From the NCBI RefSeq assembly GCF_019649055.1, contig NW_026570229.1:806001-870000 (forward strand): 64,000 nt of DNA, in the 5' to 3' direction. Every line of letters starts with the position of its first letter. The first letter of the stretch is position 1. Below are positions 52,561 through 64,000 of the stretch, piece by piece. Both the position numbers and the translations under genes were made by a program. The notes under the pieces were generated by a model. It was not told where the DNA came from, ran no database searches, and worked only from the letters and a program-made list of their open reading frames with translations. Source of the stretch: Paramacrobiotus metropolitanus (lineage: Eukaryota; Tardigrada; Eutardigrada; Parachela; Macrobiotidae).

Positions 52561-53330
52561 CGTTCTACTTGATGCTTCAACTGCGCACCCGCTTGGTTTT
52601 TTTTCGGTTTTCTTGGAAACGATAGTTCGCTACCGAATATGATAACGTTAACGGAAAGTTCATCCGTGAAAATTATCTTTTTAATAAAAAGGACAATGGA
52701 ATGATGCTGAAACGTGGTATTTATTGTGGGTTGAGCATACCGTGCTGTAGTTGCACACGCTTGTACACGCTTGCCTATCACAGACAGTGCTGTGACTTAT
52801 ATAGCTAGACAATGCATTCTCACGGTAGAACATCTAGGTTGTAGAACTAGATAATCAGCTCACTGGAATTGATAAAGGCAATATTCATGAATACAGTGGT
52901 TATGAATCACTATCGTAACAATGCTCTTGTTTTACTTGCTGGTCCGTTCGCTTCGAAGCGTTTGCTCGCGGCGCAGGTTCGCGTCGCCTCCGACTTCGTA
53001 TTCGGTTTTCGTAGAAATGATAGCACGCTACCGTATCATTACAGTAACGAAAAGTTGAAGCGGATCTGTAAGAAGAATCTTTTGAGAATAATAGGACAAT
53101 ACAATCCTCTTGTTTCACTTGCTGCTCCGCTTGCTGCGCTGCGCTTGCTCGCGCCGCAGCTCGGCGGCGCCTTTGGCTTCGCCTTCGGGTTCCGCTATCG
53201 TATCAACACGGTAACAAAAGGTTCAAGCGGAACTTTAAGAATTTTTTTAGAATAAAAAGGCAATAAAATCCTCTTGTTTCACTTGCTTCTCCGCATGCTG
53301 CGCTGCGCTTGCTTAATGCTGACGTTATTA
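52560..53330 (+). repeat. Tandem repeat of about 170-180 bp, about 2.5 good units
   Basis: Units start near 52925, 53102 and 53269 at CTCTTGTTT(T/C)ACTTGCT; a diverged earlier unit begins near 52570. Each unit contains a GC-rich GCTTGCTGCGCTGCGCTTGC-type part and an AT-rich part with TAATAAAAAGG(A/C)AAT-like sequence. Confidence 0.7.
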
Positions 53331-53486
53331 AAAAAATGTTTTGCTATGGCAAGGTTTTAAAACATATTTCCAGCAACTGCTCAAAAGTCTCAGAATCCTT
53401 TGGATTTTGTTTGAAAATTTACAAATTCTCGAATGTGCGCTTTTAAAGCGTACCCCTTCAAATATAAGCGTACCCCCCTTATAACC

Positions 53487-53699
53487 GGGTCCAAATTTCC
53501 GGACCCCCCGTATATCACTACGGCGGGTTCGTCAATAATGACCGGGTTATAATTTACGTTACGGTTCCTCAAAACTGCACTACCCGAGCCCGCTAAAAAA
53601 ATCCGGACTGGGTCCAAATTTCCCGATCCCCCGTATATTACTATGGCGGGTTCGTCAATAATGACCGGGTTATAATTTACGTTACGGTCCCCCAAAACT
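53487..53699. repeat. Two 90-bp direct repeats, period 123
   Basis: 53487-53576 and 53610-53699 share GGGTCCAAATTTCC, CCCCCGTATAT and GGCGGGTTCGTCAATAATGA with few differences. They adjoin the minisatellite. Confidence 0.8.
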
Positions 53700-53724
53700 A
53701 GGACTGGCTCAATCCGTACCAAGA

Positions 53725-55520
53725 TCATGTTGCGCAGCGCGTTGCGGTTCCGACAACATTATCCGCCGCAACAAGACGGCAGTACTACTCTTCGTAGCGC
53801 CCGAAACAGCATCTGCAAACGCCGCAACGTGCAGCAACGGGCCGCAACCGTGCTAGCCCGTATGCTGCACTGGGCTGCTGCAACGCCGCAACAGCCGCAA
53901 CACGGCTTATAAGCCGCAACGTGCAGCAACGGGCCGCAACCGTGCTAGCCCGTATGCTGCACTGGGTTGTTGCAACGCCGCAACAGCCGCAACACGGCTT
54001 ATAAGCCGCAACGTGCAGCAACGGGCCGCAACCGTGCTAGCCCGTATGCAGCACTGGTCTGCTGCAACGCCGCAACAGCCGCAACACGGCTTAAAAGCCG
54101 CAACGAGCAGCAACGGGCCGCAACCGTGCTAGCCCGTATGCTGCACTGGGCTGCTGCAACGCCGCAACAGCCGCAACACGGCTTATAAGCCGCAACGTGC
54201 AGCAACGGGCCGCAATGATTGCTAGCCCGTGTATGCTGCCCTGGTCTGCTGCAACGCCGTAACAACCGCAACGCGACTAAAGAACCCGACGGTTGCAACG
54301 GGCCGCAACCGTGCTAGCCCGTATGCTGCTGGTCTCTTTCTGCAACGCCGCAACAGCCGCAACGACCAAAGCCGCAAACGGCAGCAACGGGCCGCAACCG
54401 TGCTAGCCCGTATGCTGCACTGGTCTGCTATGCAACGCCGCAACAGCCATAACGCGACCTAAACCGCAACGATGCAGCAACGGGCCGCAACCGTGCTAGC
54501 CGTATGCTGCACTGGGTTCTTTCGCAACGCCGCAACAGCCATAACGGCTTATAAGCCGCAAGCGATGCAGCAAACGGGCCGCAACCGTGCTTCAGTAATG
54601 CTTTGCTGGACTTCTTTCAGCCGCAACACGCAACACTATAAACCGCAAACGGTGCGGCAAACGGGCCGCAACCGTGCTGGCCAGTAATGCTGCGCTGGAC
54701 TGCTGCAGCAACCAACAGCCGCAACACGACTATAAAGCCGCAACGGTGCGGCAACGGGCCGCAACCGTGCTGGCCGTATGCTGCACTGGTCTCTTTACAA
54801 ACGCCGCAGCAGCCATAACACGACCTAAAGCCGCAAACGGTGCAGCAAACGGGCCGCAATCGTGCTGGCCGTATCTGCTGCGCTGGACTCTGCAACGCCG
54901 CAACAGCCGCAACACGACATAAACCGCAAACGGTCGGCAAACGGGCCGCAACCGTTAACTGGCCGTGTATGCTGCTGGACTTTCTGCAACGCCGCAACAG
55001 CCGCAACGCGACTATAAAGCCGCAACGTGCAGCAACCGCCAACCGTGCTAGCCCGTATGCTGCACTGGGCTGCTGCAACGCCGCAACAGCCGCAACACGG
55101 CTTATAAGCCGCAACGTGCAGCAACGGGCCGCAACCGTGCTAGCCCGTATGCTGCACTGGTCTGCTTTCTGCAACGCCGCAACAGCCAAACACCGACTAT
55201 AAACCGCAACGTTCACGGCAACGGGCCGCAACCGTTAACTTGGCAGCCGTATGCTGCGCTGGACTCTTTCTGCAACGCCGCAACAGCCGCAACACGGCTT
55301 AAGCCGCAACGTGCAGCAACGGGCCGCAACCGTGTGCCCGTATGCTGCACTGGTCTGCTGCAACGCCGCAACAGCCGCAACACGACTTATAACCGCAACG
55401 TGCGGCAACGGCCGCAACAGTGCTAGCCCGTATGCTGCACTGGTCTTCTGCACACCCTAACAGCCGCAACACGATGCTACGGGCTTAGAACGGCCTAACA
55501 AGCGCAACACAGGAACGGTG
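53725..55520. repeat. 92-bp minisatellite, about 18 units
   Basis: Units recur every 89-94 bases (for example TGCTAGCCCG at 53851, 53943, 54035 and 54127). The core is CGGGCCGCAACCGTGCTAGCCCGTATGCTGCACTGG and CAACGCCGCAACAGCCGCAA; each unit itself contains about six GCCGCAAC-type subrepeats. Units in the middle (about 54200-55000) are more diverged, whereas both flanks are nearly identical. Long open frames across it are an artefact of composition. Confidence 0.9.
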
Positions 55521-56114
55521 CGCTACACTGTTGCGCCTCGTTGGACGGTTACTTTAAGTTTTTCATGTTTTTCCACTGCATACTGTAGCCCATAACAATA
55601 TTTTAAAAAATATATCTATAGCTGCAATTTTTTCTGTTTGTCATGTGTACTTCGATAAATCTTATAATAAATAAGCTCCCAGCACATTATAATCACGTAT
55701 CGTATTTGGACGTTCCGCTCGTTAAAACGGCTGTGAAACGGAAAGTACAATTTGAGACTACAATTAAAGTGCACTTTACGACTAACTGGTAAGCCAAAAA
55801 TCCGATTCGTACAAGTGCACTGCGCCGCATGCGGATAGGATGCAGGCGTTTTAACGAGCGGGAAGCCCAGTAATGTGACTGCAGTAATTAGTGTAATGCG
55901 TTGGGAGCCCATATATAAGATTTTGCGAAGCAGTTTTTTTAATGAGAGTTAAGTATTAAGCAGCGTGAAATTCGGACATTTTGGAAAAAAGTTTAACGCA
56001 GTTTTTGGCATGACAAACTGGGAGGTCAACAAAAGGCATTTGCGTATGTTCCGAATCAGAATCTATGTTTGCGGTAGAACTTTAATTGTGTTGAATAATT
56101 TATGTTTTTATTAA
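55521..56114. other. Interval without recognised gene
   Basis: About 590 bases with no supported gene or repeat. Confidence 0.4.
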
Positions 56115-56885
56115 GGGAAGTGACCCCGGTACATGAAGCTAAATTTGAATACATCCAAAAAAAGTTTTAATCTCCCGCACTCCCAAAGACTTTTTTTGAA
56201 TCGGTTTATTGCGTTCTATTGCCAAATGATTTTTGTTTACAGCGATATGAAAACCGTGTGTGCGCGCACCATTCGGTTGAAGAGATATGAATAAAATATC
56301 CTTGTTGTTTTATTTATCTGTCAAAATGCACATCAACGAGCACCACTCACTATATAGATCACATAAAGAAAATATTTTGTCCCAGTTAACATGAGAAGGG
56401 ACTGGGCACAAAATATAATCGAAGAATTAAAACAAAAAGGCACCAGAAGTCTCGCTATCGACCGATCGTTTTTCCAAAGAATCCTTTGGAAACCTAAAGA
56501 TCCTTTTGACAAGAAACCAAGCTTCCATCTTTCCATATTTAAATGTACGAGTATATTCAAAATTTTAAAGTCCGCTTTAGAAGTAAAAAATGACTCCGTG
56601 CCAAAATGATCTTCATGCTTATTTGCATTTTTTCGCAAAGTGTGAAGGAGATTGGTACCTAATGAAACCTTTATTACACCTTGCTTTTAAACTTTGTATT
56701 TTTCTTGCAGCCATAACTCCCGGTCGGATGTTGCGCGCCCAAATGGTTTTTACGCCAATTCTCACATCTTATTTAACAACATGCGCTTGTAAAATAATGC
56801 AACCAGGTGTTAAGGCGGGAAATTAATTGTTTCCGTGCAAGTAACCGAATTCGGCACCATTTGCCAGGTGATATATTTTCTTTAG
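56115..56885. mobile_element. TTAA-flanked fold-back transposon, degenerate copy 3
   Basis: The left end GGGAAGTGACCCCGG follows TTAA at 56111-56114. Family blocks (CTCCCGCACTCCCAAAGAC, GGTCGGATGTTGCGCGC, CAAGTAACCGAATTCGGCACC) are present in the expected order and orientation, but the right end is decayed. Confidence 0.65.
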
Positions 56886-58755
56886 TAAAACCCCGGGTTC
56901 CTATATCTCCACGAGGAGACCGAAGATACTGATGCTCAAGCTGTTAAACAAGTTGGTAGGTACAACTTTCCAAACGAACAGAAATTAAAATCCAGCCCTG
57001 CAAGGGCCAGAAACAACACGGCAGCCAGCAACGGCATTATAGTGGCTGCTGCGGTATCGAAGCGTCACTTTGCGATGAACGTCCGTAACGGGCAGGATTC
57101 AGAAGTTGCAGTACCATCGCAGTTAATTTTAATGCGTCGGGCAACTAAAGATCGCTGCGCAGCGATATGCTTCGTCCATGACGTATCAACTGAGTCACTT
57201 TGTATAGGCCCGCAAAAGCACGGCAGCCATTAATGGCCTTGTAGCAATGAAATGGCGGACGCCATAGCGCTATTTTGTTACGATTTTTTTCTACCAGAAA
57301 TCCTATCTGCAACGGAAAGAAACCTAAAACTACGGTACCGCTGTATATGCACGCTTCGTCGCGGCAACAAACGACAACGTCGTAGACCCGGGCTGCGGTA
57401 AGGGCGTCATAGTTATTTTTCCCTTACCAGCTTCCGTAACGAGCTTTCGTAACGGCCTCAACCTAGACATTCGCTACGCTTCGGTCGATTATTACTTCGA
57501 CTTTTTCACATAGTTATCATTACACGATGGGCTAGTACTAGAAGTATCTTTGATGAACTACATAGCAATATTGATAAATCGTTGTCAAGGTACGATAAAA
57601 GTTACTTTTAGCATACCACGAAAAAATTCCTAGTGTGCCTTGCAGATGGAATCTGAATCGGTAATAGTAGGTGATACTGCAGACAATTGACCCATACGCA
57701 TTGTGGTTTTATGGAAAAATCGCACTAAAGTTAGGGCGGCCCACTGACGATATGCTACCCGCTATTTTGCAGACGTTTTGCTGACCGGCAAAATATTTAC
57801 CGACAATTCGTTGAGCGCTGACATTTTGCTGACAACACTCTGATGCCCGACAAAACAGCTTCCCCAAACCCAGTAAAAATTCTTTGAGATCTAAAATCAA
57901 ATAACACCTAAGCAAAAATAAGAAAGTATGAGAAACATAAAAAAAACCTTATGTTACATACACCACCGGGATTACAAGAACTAAACCTGGGCAAACTGGT
58001 AATTCTATAAAACATGAGCACCGACGGAAGCACTTTGAGCCCTAAGCAACAAGCTATCCAGTAAACACGCACCGGTAGTTGAGAAACCCAGGAACCTGAC
58101 CGATGGTCGGCCAACAAAATAGTTTCCGCAAAACGTCCCGCAGTGAAATTGTAGAAAAGCGAACTTAGGTAGCAATCTATCGGTTAGCAACTCGTGGTAG
58201 TTAACAACATTGTCGTACAGCAAATTGTCGGAAAGCAAAACGAAAATTAGTAAGAAAAGCGACTTGTTAACCTGAGCTGCGCGAAACACTGAAGCTAGCC
58301 ATTGTCATCTCCAGTTTGTTATCGCAATCTATATGGTGGCACGCCGGCCGTATGAACTGTTTTTATCTGCGCTTAAGAAGACAAATAAAAATTTTATTAG
58401 TTCTCCAGCAGCGCGTTTTTCAAAGGCTGTACGTAAGTTCAGCTGCTTCTGAGCTAGGTCTGGCATCAGCCACTGCATCCGTAAACTGTATAGCAAGAAA
58501 AATTTTATAACGTTTTGACAATCATAACACATTGACACTGTTCTGCGTTCGAAATTTTGCGAACACAGCGATTAGCAGCTTTTGTTGCAAATTGCAGAAA
58601 ATCACTTGTTACGAAACGCCAAAAAAATTAACAACAATGCAAAGATATTAAGGTTAGGCCAACTAAACCATTGCTCATTACAATTTTTCAGTACTTCCAT
58701 TTTAGGATGGCTGCTGTACCCAATGGAAGAAATGCCCCTGCGGATCGAAATGTGG
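56886..58755. other. Interval without recognised gene
   Basis: About 1.9 kb. Recurring short motifs such as ACGGCAGCCA (57015-57240) and TTTTGCTGAC/GACAAAAC (57770-57860) suggest old repeats. No gene was supported. Confidence 0.4.
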
Positions 58756-61700
58756 CTACTTTTCCTTGAAGGTGCGCATGGTTCCTCCAACAGGCCGGTT
58801 ATTTTCCGCTAAACAATTCGAGAGATAATCGTTCCGACGCACTGCCATTCGGTGAATGAAAAAAAACTGCCTGGTTTTAGTCATCGCATTTAACTGCTTC
58901 TTGTACTTGGCCAACCAAGAAAACGTCTGCTCGGCAGCCATGGTATTTCGTTCAGTGAGAGTAGGATGGCTCGCTGAGTACTTATTGGGATGGTATTTTT
59001 CTTTACATTTAGGATCCTTGTGGTTCTGAATGTGCAACCCATCCACGATTTTGGATACACGACTCCACAGTTGATCGAAGGGCTCGGGGAAAGGCAAAGG
59101 CTCACCTGCAGCTTTCAGTCGGTTAAGTTGACAGATGTTATCATAACATACAAAGATGTTTCCCCACTATTCCGGCGCAACTTTTTGCAGCAACTCATAG
59201 AGTGCGCTGACAATAAAAAGGTACACCTGCCCAAGACTTTCAGCTCTGGAAAAAAACGCATGTCATTCGCAATACTGCTTTCGTATCATACAGCAATTAT
59301 TTGTCCCCTGCAATTTATTAATTGCTACCAGAACGCTAGCACAAACAGTAGTAGAAAAGCAAAAAAAAAACATTAAGCTTTTCTTCGTTGTATCATATTC
59401 TTCTTCATTCTGTCCCAGCATTTCTTCAAATGAAACAACGGTAGATTTGATTTCGGTAAATGACTATTCTTCGTTTCGCGAGAATGGGCAGGTAATTCTA
59501 GTTGCTGTGTTGTGGTAATGCGCAACCGTGCAAACTGCTGTTATTTGCGGATGGAATGCAGTCATTGTACTGATGCCGAGCCAGTGCAAAGACGCCGTTG
59601 CAATGCGATTTTGTCTGTAAACTTCCGTGAAATTCAGGACGATAATTTGCAGTAATAGGAATATTTGCAGAGCGTGTGATGAGTTCATTTTTCTAGAATG
59701 TATTTGCGCGCTCGGATTAATGTTTCAAAAAGGCAACGCTTTTTCAGACGAACTTCCAGTTAGTTGGTCGGTGACTTTTATTTAGCGTCGGGATGTCCAT
59801 TAAACTAATTGTCCGTCGCCTGGCAAGATGACCTTTCGGCGATATGTTTGCGGCTAAATGTTCTGCGACAAATCGTAATTGGCGAAATGTCGTGGTGCCC
59901 TCGTTCAACGCAGTGTGCCAACAGGATCATGAGCTAGTGTACCTGTAGATGGGAGCAAAGCTGAAAATATGTCCCGTTGGTCCAACAAGAAACAGATAAC
60001 CGCGACTGTACAAATGCCCGCGCTGATTCTCTCCTTTCTCTTTTCTGCAACCGAGCTTGGGGTCAGACTTTCGACAGGCAATGTCTTCAGGCTCAGCATC
60101 TACTTCCCCGCTTAGAATCGAGTCGATGTCGATTCTTGCTTTAGTCTGCAGAGCCCTGGAAACTCCTGCAACAATCGAAGACTGGCGGCACCAACCTTAC
60201 AAAGTATATATAGACTTGAATATCTTTCTTGACTTAAGCGACAACTGTGCGTCGAGCAATCACATTTTACAGATCCAAAAGCGAACAAGACGTAGCAAAA
60301 ATAAATGCACAGCACCACTTGAAGTGCTCTGTACGAGGAGATAACCAATCGATAGTGGATTCGTTATTTTACGACAGGCTGACGAAAGTGCCTATCTACG
60401 GCAGACGTATCTACAGCATCAGCATACTAACATCCACGATTGATTATTAGTTTACTGTCACCAGTGGATAGCACAATCGACAACGAATACTGTATATGCA
60501 GTCTGCACAGAATAGCCACAAGTACAGCTATCCACGCATGGCCACGATTAATGAATGGCCACTATCCACTATCAATGAAAAATTCCGCCTAAATACCCAT
60601 TTGTATCCAGAAAATAACCTCAGCAGTTCTTTACCTGCCATATGAATAGTGATTCGATCGGTTTCCGTTCCGCTTTCTTTATCAAAGATACGGTGTTTCA
60701 GACAAAACAGGGACCTGCCACATGGCGAATGCGTGCAAACTTGAGGAAAGTTAATCAAAGAAATTCCTTCAACGAAATTCTGAAAAAGCCAAATCATGAA
60801 TTCGAGGTCATGAATATTTAATAATCATTAGAGACACGGCGACTTTAATGTAAACATTGATGAGGTTAAGTCAGTTTCATATATTAGCTAACCACTTGTA
60901 CGTTCTAGTCTGGCGGTAGATAGTTATTCATAAATCACGAAAAACAATGACAGTTCGTGTAAACGCTTACATACAACGATGGGGCTGGAAACTATTTTAT
61001 AATGCTGATATAGTTTAGCAGCAACACTATGATCGGTAAATAGACCTAATAAGGAAGATCTACTGAATTGTATAACACACCCAGCGGCTACTTACCCGCA
61101 CTTCTGCTATACAATGCCGGAACACGATTTTCCAAAGTCCGTCCATAATAAACAGTCTTCCACACCCTTTGGCTACGCACTCGCCAGAACAGCGGTGTTC
61201 GTATGTGCTTGCGAAGATCTCGTCCATACGCTTGTCCAAATATTGCAAAACACTTCTCTGCTCTTCAAACTGGAAGGTGATCTTCTGCTCTCTGATGTCG
61301 CATTCAATCTCGTGTCGCAGGAAAATAACCGCCACGGTTTTTCGCGAGAACACTGAGACGAAACAAGACACACTCAACGCTTTTAAACTGGCCTGAAACT
61401 GTCTTGTATTAATTGAGACACTTATGACTCACATTTATTCCAACCATATGTGTACTTCATAGTTTCCGCGATTCCGTCGTAAGTTGCGTGATTAAAAAAT
61501 CTAAATAATAAGTACTGTACAATTAGCAAAGCTGGAGACAACGTAGCCGAAGCATACATGTTATTCACGATTTCTTGGGCAAATTTCCTGCAGACGTAAA
61601 TGTCCTGAGAGACATCAATGAACGGCTGCTCCACATCGTAAAAGGAATATGTAGAAGTCTGTCGGTTCGACCATGTGCATGGAGAGTAGCGGGACTCACA

Positions 61701-64000
61701 ACCCCGGCATCTCAGAGTAACAGCCAACCCCTGAATAACCTTTCCAGCGCCGCAAAATATTGTAACCTAATAAATAATCAAATTTTTCTCCATAATCAGC
61801 TGAAATACACAATTGATGAATTCTGCAATATCGGTTTTTAAATAACAGACAATCATATCTGTAATTTTAATTTACCGTTGAAATTTATGAAGCAAAAGGT
61901 AAAGAATCTAGAAAACTCGGCATCTTTGATGCAAAAATAATGTAAATTAGACGCTATAAAGTAGGTTTTTTTGGGAAGAAAACGCAAAATGCCCCGTGGA
62001 CTACTGTGCTAGATGAATGAATACCCGAACTGCTACTGCACTAGGAAGGTTCACTCGCTTTTGGCGGGCACTGCATGACCAAAGGCTCCAAAGCGTAGCA
62101 TGATTCTAATTATGGCAGATAATACACATCAGGTTGTTGGCAGTATAAGTCCATTATATGATGTTTACAGTTATCGATGCAGAACTATTAGCACTACTTT
62201 ATCTTTTGCAGAGCTGCCGCAGATTAATAATTTGATGAAAAGTAATTTTAGCGAAAATAGGCAATTAGTAAAAAATGCGGCAGTTTACAATAGCCGTCTC
62301 GTATACGGACGACGGAACAGCCATTGCTATAATTCTGACCATTGGTATTGCTACTGCCGCATTTTAACAAGTAACCGCTGCGTTAACTTACCCACGAAAT
62401 GCGCTATTTACATACTATCTTCTACCACATAGCAAAGCGCCCATAACTTCCATACCTTAGTTGGATTACGGTGCCATGCCAAAACTCTTGGCATTCCTTT
62501 ATTAGGTCCCTTTTTCCACGCACAACCTTTTAAACAATGGGTTACTGGGGGACACAGCACTTCGAGCGGAGCAACGAAAGGATCGCCTGTTAGAAAATCG
62601 GGCGAGTAAGATCCGAAATCTTTTAAAAACATCTCTCCCAATGTCGTCGACATCCCCATCATTTCGGATAAAATCTGGAAAAATAAGTCAATCCCTAGTT
62701 CACACGCTCAACACGGTAGTACGTAAATTTTCTGATTTTAGTTTTGCTTCATTACAATCTGATTACCGATATATTGCTAATTCACAGAACCTCCTTAATC
62801 GACAAACTACTTACCGACGAACACAATGCTTTTCAACTACTGTATTTGCTGCCCGACTATTCACAGAAATGCGACTAGTGTATTTTGCTGCCCCACGCTT
62901 TACAGAAAACATTTTACTGATAGATAGTTTCACCTTTAGTTAATTATTTTTTGTGCTTTTTTCATGACTTGACGCAGTAAATCCGCTACCGACTGCTGTG
63001 CAACTGGTTGTACACTTAAACCTTTTGGGAGTACCCTACCGGTCTGTACTCGTGTTTATAATCAGAATCCACTAACGTCCGACCGCCAAATGAAAAACTG
63101 TAAATTTGTAGATTTACTAACTCCTCGCATAAAAATTAATAATTCACCATCAACATGTTCTCCAGCAATGATGCCCTGCTGACAGCAGATAAAGTGTTAG
63201 ACTGATTACATTGCAATGCCAAGCGGACCGGCTTCACCGCGGTCGATGGTAGTGTACAGACGAGATGAAGGAGTGCGTAACAACGATGCATCATGCGTCT
63301 GCTAGGAGCAGTCGTAGCATCCTAGACACGACACGCAGTGTTTTCCGGTGCCGTCGTTTGCAATAAAAACAATCACGATAAAGCAATAAAAATCGAACAA
63401 ACATGGTTTTAATAGCGAGCGAAAAATATCTTGGCGTGGCTGAACGAACTATCTAGAGCGGTTGAATGATGATTACGTACAGAGAACTAAATGAGAATTT
63501 GACGAATTCTGTACCTTTGGCCTTGGTGCTGACGGCAGCCCCAGAAAATCTTTCATATAAAAAAAACTTTTACTTTTCATGTATTTGCAGAAACAGTAAC
63601 CATCGCATAGCCTAATTAATGAGGCATGTCCACATTGAAGCTAGAAATAGCGAAATAACAATTTCAATAGCCTAATGCATCTTCATTATTTGTAACTATT
63701 TAATCAAACTGGAGCACCAGACACAAAAACAATTTCAAATTTTAAAGCTGGCACAACAAGATTTCCTCCTAATAATAGTAGCAAGCGACTCACCTTCAAC
63801 CGTCGGAAGTACGGTAAAGTTACTGGTACTGCGGCGGAACAAATCTTGAGCCGCTCAACATTTTTGAGGCCGTACTTTTCAACCATAAAAGAAGATGCCT
63901 CACGAGAGTTCGTTTCAAGCTTTATTCTTTTGGCCATTTCGTTGAAAAACTTGCAAGTGGAAATAACAAATTTGCGTTTACTACCTACGACCAAAGAAAT
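58756..64000 (-). pseudogene. KDZ-type transposase gene, at least seven exons, one in-frame stop, 5' end outside window
   Basis: Proposed exons on the minus strand: beyond 64000-63794, 62674-62429, 61730-61433, 61352-61096, 60779-60635, 60044-59943 and 59243-58756, with GT-AG borders and matching phases at every junction. Exons 2-3 hold a cysteine cluster (LCPPVTHC, CRGC) and YSFYDV. Exon 4 has HRCSGECVAKGCGRLFIMDG, exon 5 CTHSPCGRSLFCLKH: the CxC5/CxC6-type clusters that accompany Kyakuja-Dileera-Zisupton transposases. The last exon has AESLGQVY, CYDNICQL, VDGLHIQNH and NTMAAEQTFSWLAKYK, the KDZ catalytic region. A TAG at 59167-59169 interrupts it between the AES and CYDN motifs. No terminal repeats were found. 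It may be a decayed transposon or a host-retained gene; the stop could be an assembly error. Confidence 0.75.

Noticed and set aside
53390-53728. 112-codon ORF with duplicated IIDEPA(I/V)VIYGGSGNLDPV segments
   Set aside because: The duplication is the 123-bp-period DNA repeat; no start context, splice sites or domain support it as a gene.
54617-55231. 204-codon minus-strand ORF in the minisatellite
   Set aside because: Produced by the 92-bp repeat; open frames occur on both strands with the repeat period and there is no coding signature.
53725-55520. CRISPR array
   Set aside because: Units are contiguous tandem repeats without unique spacers, in a eukaryotic context.
59101-59106. Splice donor CAG|GTGAG in the last KDZ exon
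   Set aside because: The frame reads through it in phase into the downstream catalytic motif and no acceptor lies at a workable distance, so it is kept as exonic.

Overview
This window looks like a transposon-rich stretch of animal nuclear genome. Host-type genes are split by GT-AG introns, there is no operon structure, and about half of the sequence is recognisable mobile DNA. The fast-evolving family of small protein-kinase-like genes makes me lean towards a tardigrade, but this is family resemblance from memory and not proof.

Bases 1 to about 17500 are the 3' part of a giant Ty3/gypsy-type LTR retroelement on the + strand; gag and the 5' LTR lie left of the window. After a retropepsin ORF with a very long repeat-rich linker and a complete RT-RNase H-integrase ORF, it carries three further loci between pol and the putative 3' LTR: a 1637-aa protein, a zinc-ribbon/RS-rich protein, and a frameshifted basic protein. 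Running through all ORFs, spacers and 3' non-coding sequence is one octamer, AAAGGTCA. I read 60 exact copies on both strands in 16.8 kb, against two in the other 47 kb. It falls in all three codon phases (K-G-H, E-R-S, K-V-T), so the constraint appears to be on the nucleic acid rather than the protein. I consider this the main undescribed feature. The element abuts one orphan exon of a kinase gene.

Bases 17500 to 24560 hold a MITE in the kinase intron, TTAA-flanked fold-back elements, two copies of a tRNA-like repeat, LINE remnants and a truncated paralogue of a leucine-rich-repeat gene. Bases 24560 to 34826 are a secreted LRR-protein gene split by an 8.87-kb minus-strand Ty3/gypsy element with 245-bp LTRs, a CTTC target duplication, a PBS and a PPT. 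Removing the element and one target copy restores an uninterrupted three-segment frame of 379 codons, and the paralogue at 22.6 kb resembles the empty site. That element also has an extra ORF after pol, but its protease, RNase H and integrase are damaged.

Bases 35859 to 44907 hold three kinase-like genes. One is a four-exon gene with a predicted signal peptide. The other two are a divergently transcribed pair of 331-aa twins with Arg in place of the beta-3 Lys. Bases 45 to 57 kb are mostly repeats: a fold-back element, two non-autonomous DNA elements, tandem repeats and a 92-bp minisatellite of about 18 units. Bases 58756 to 64000 are a minus-strand, at least seven-exon gene for a KDZ-type transposase with cysteine clusters and one in-frame stop.

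Exon borders come from splice-site reading and phase bookkeeping done by eye; no database search was possible.
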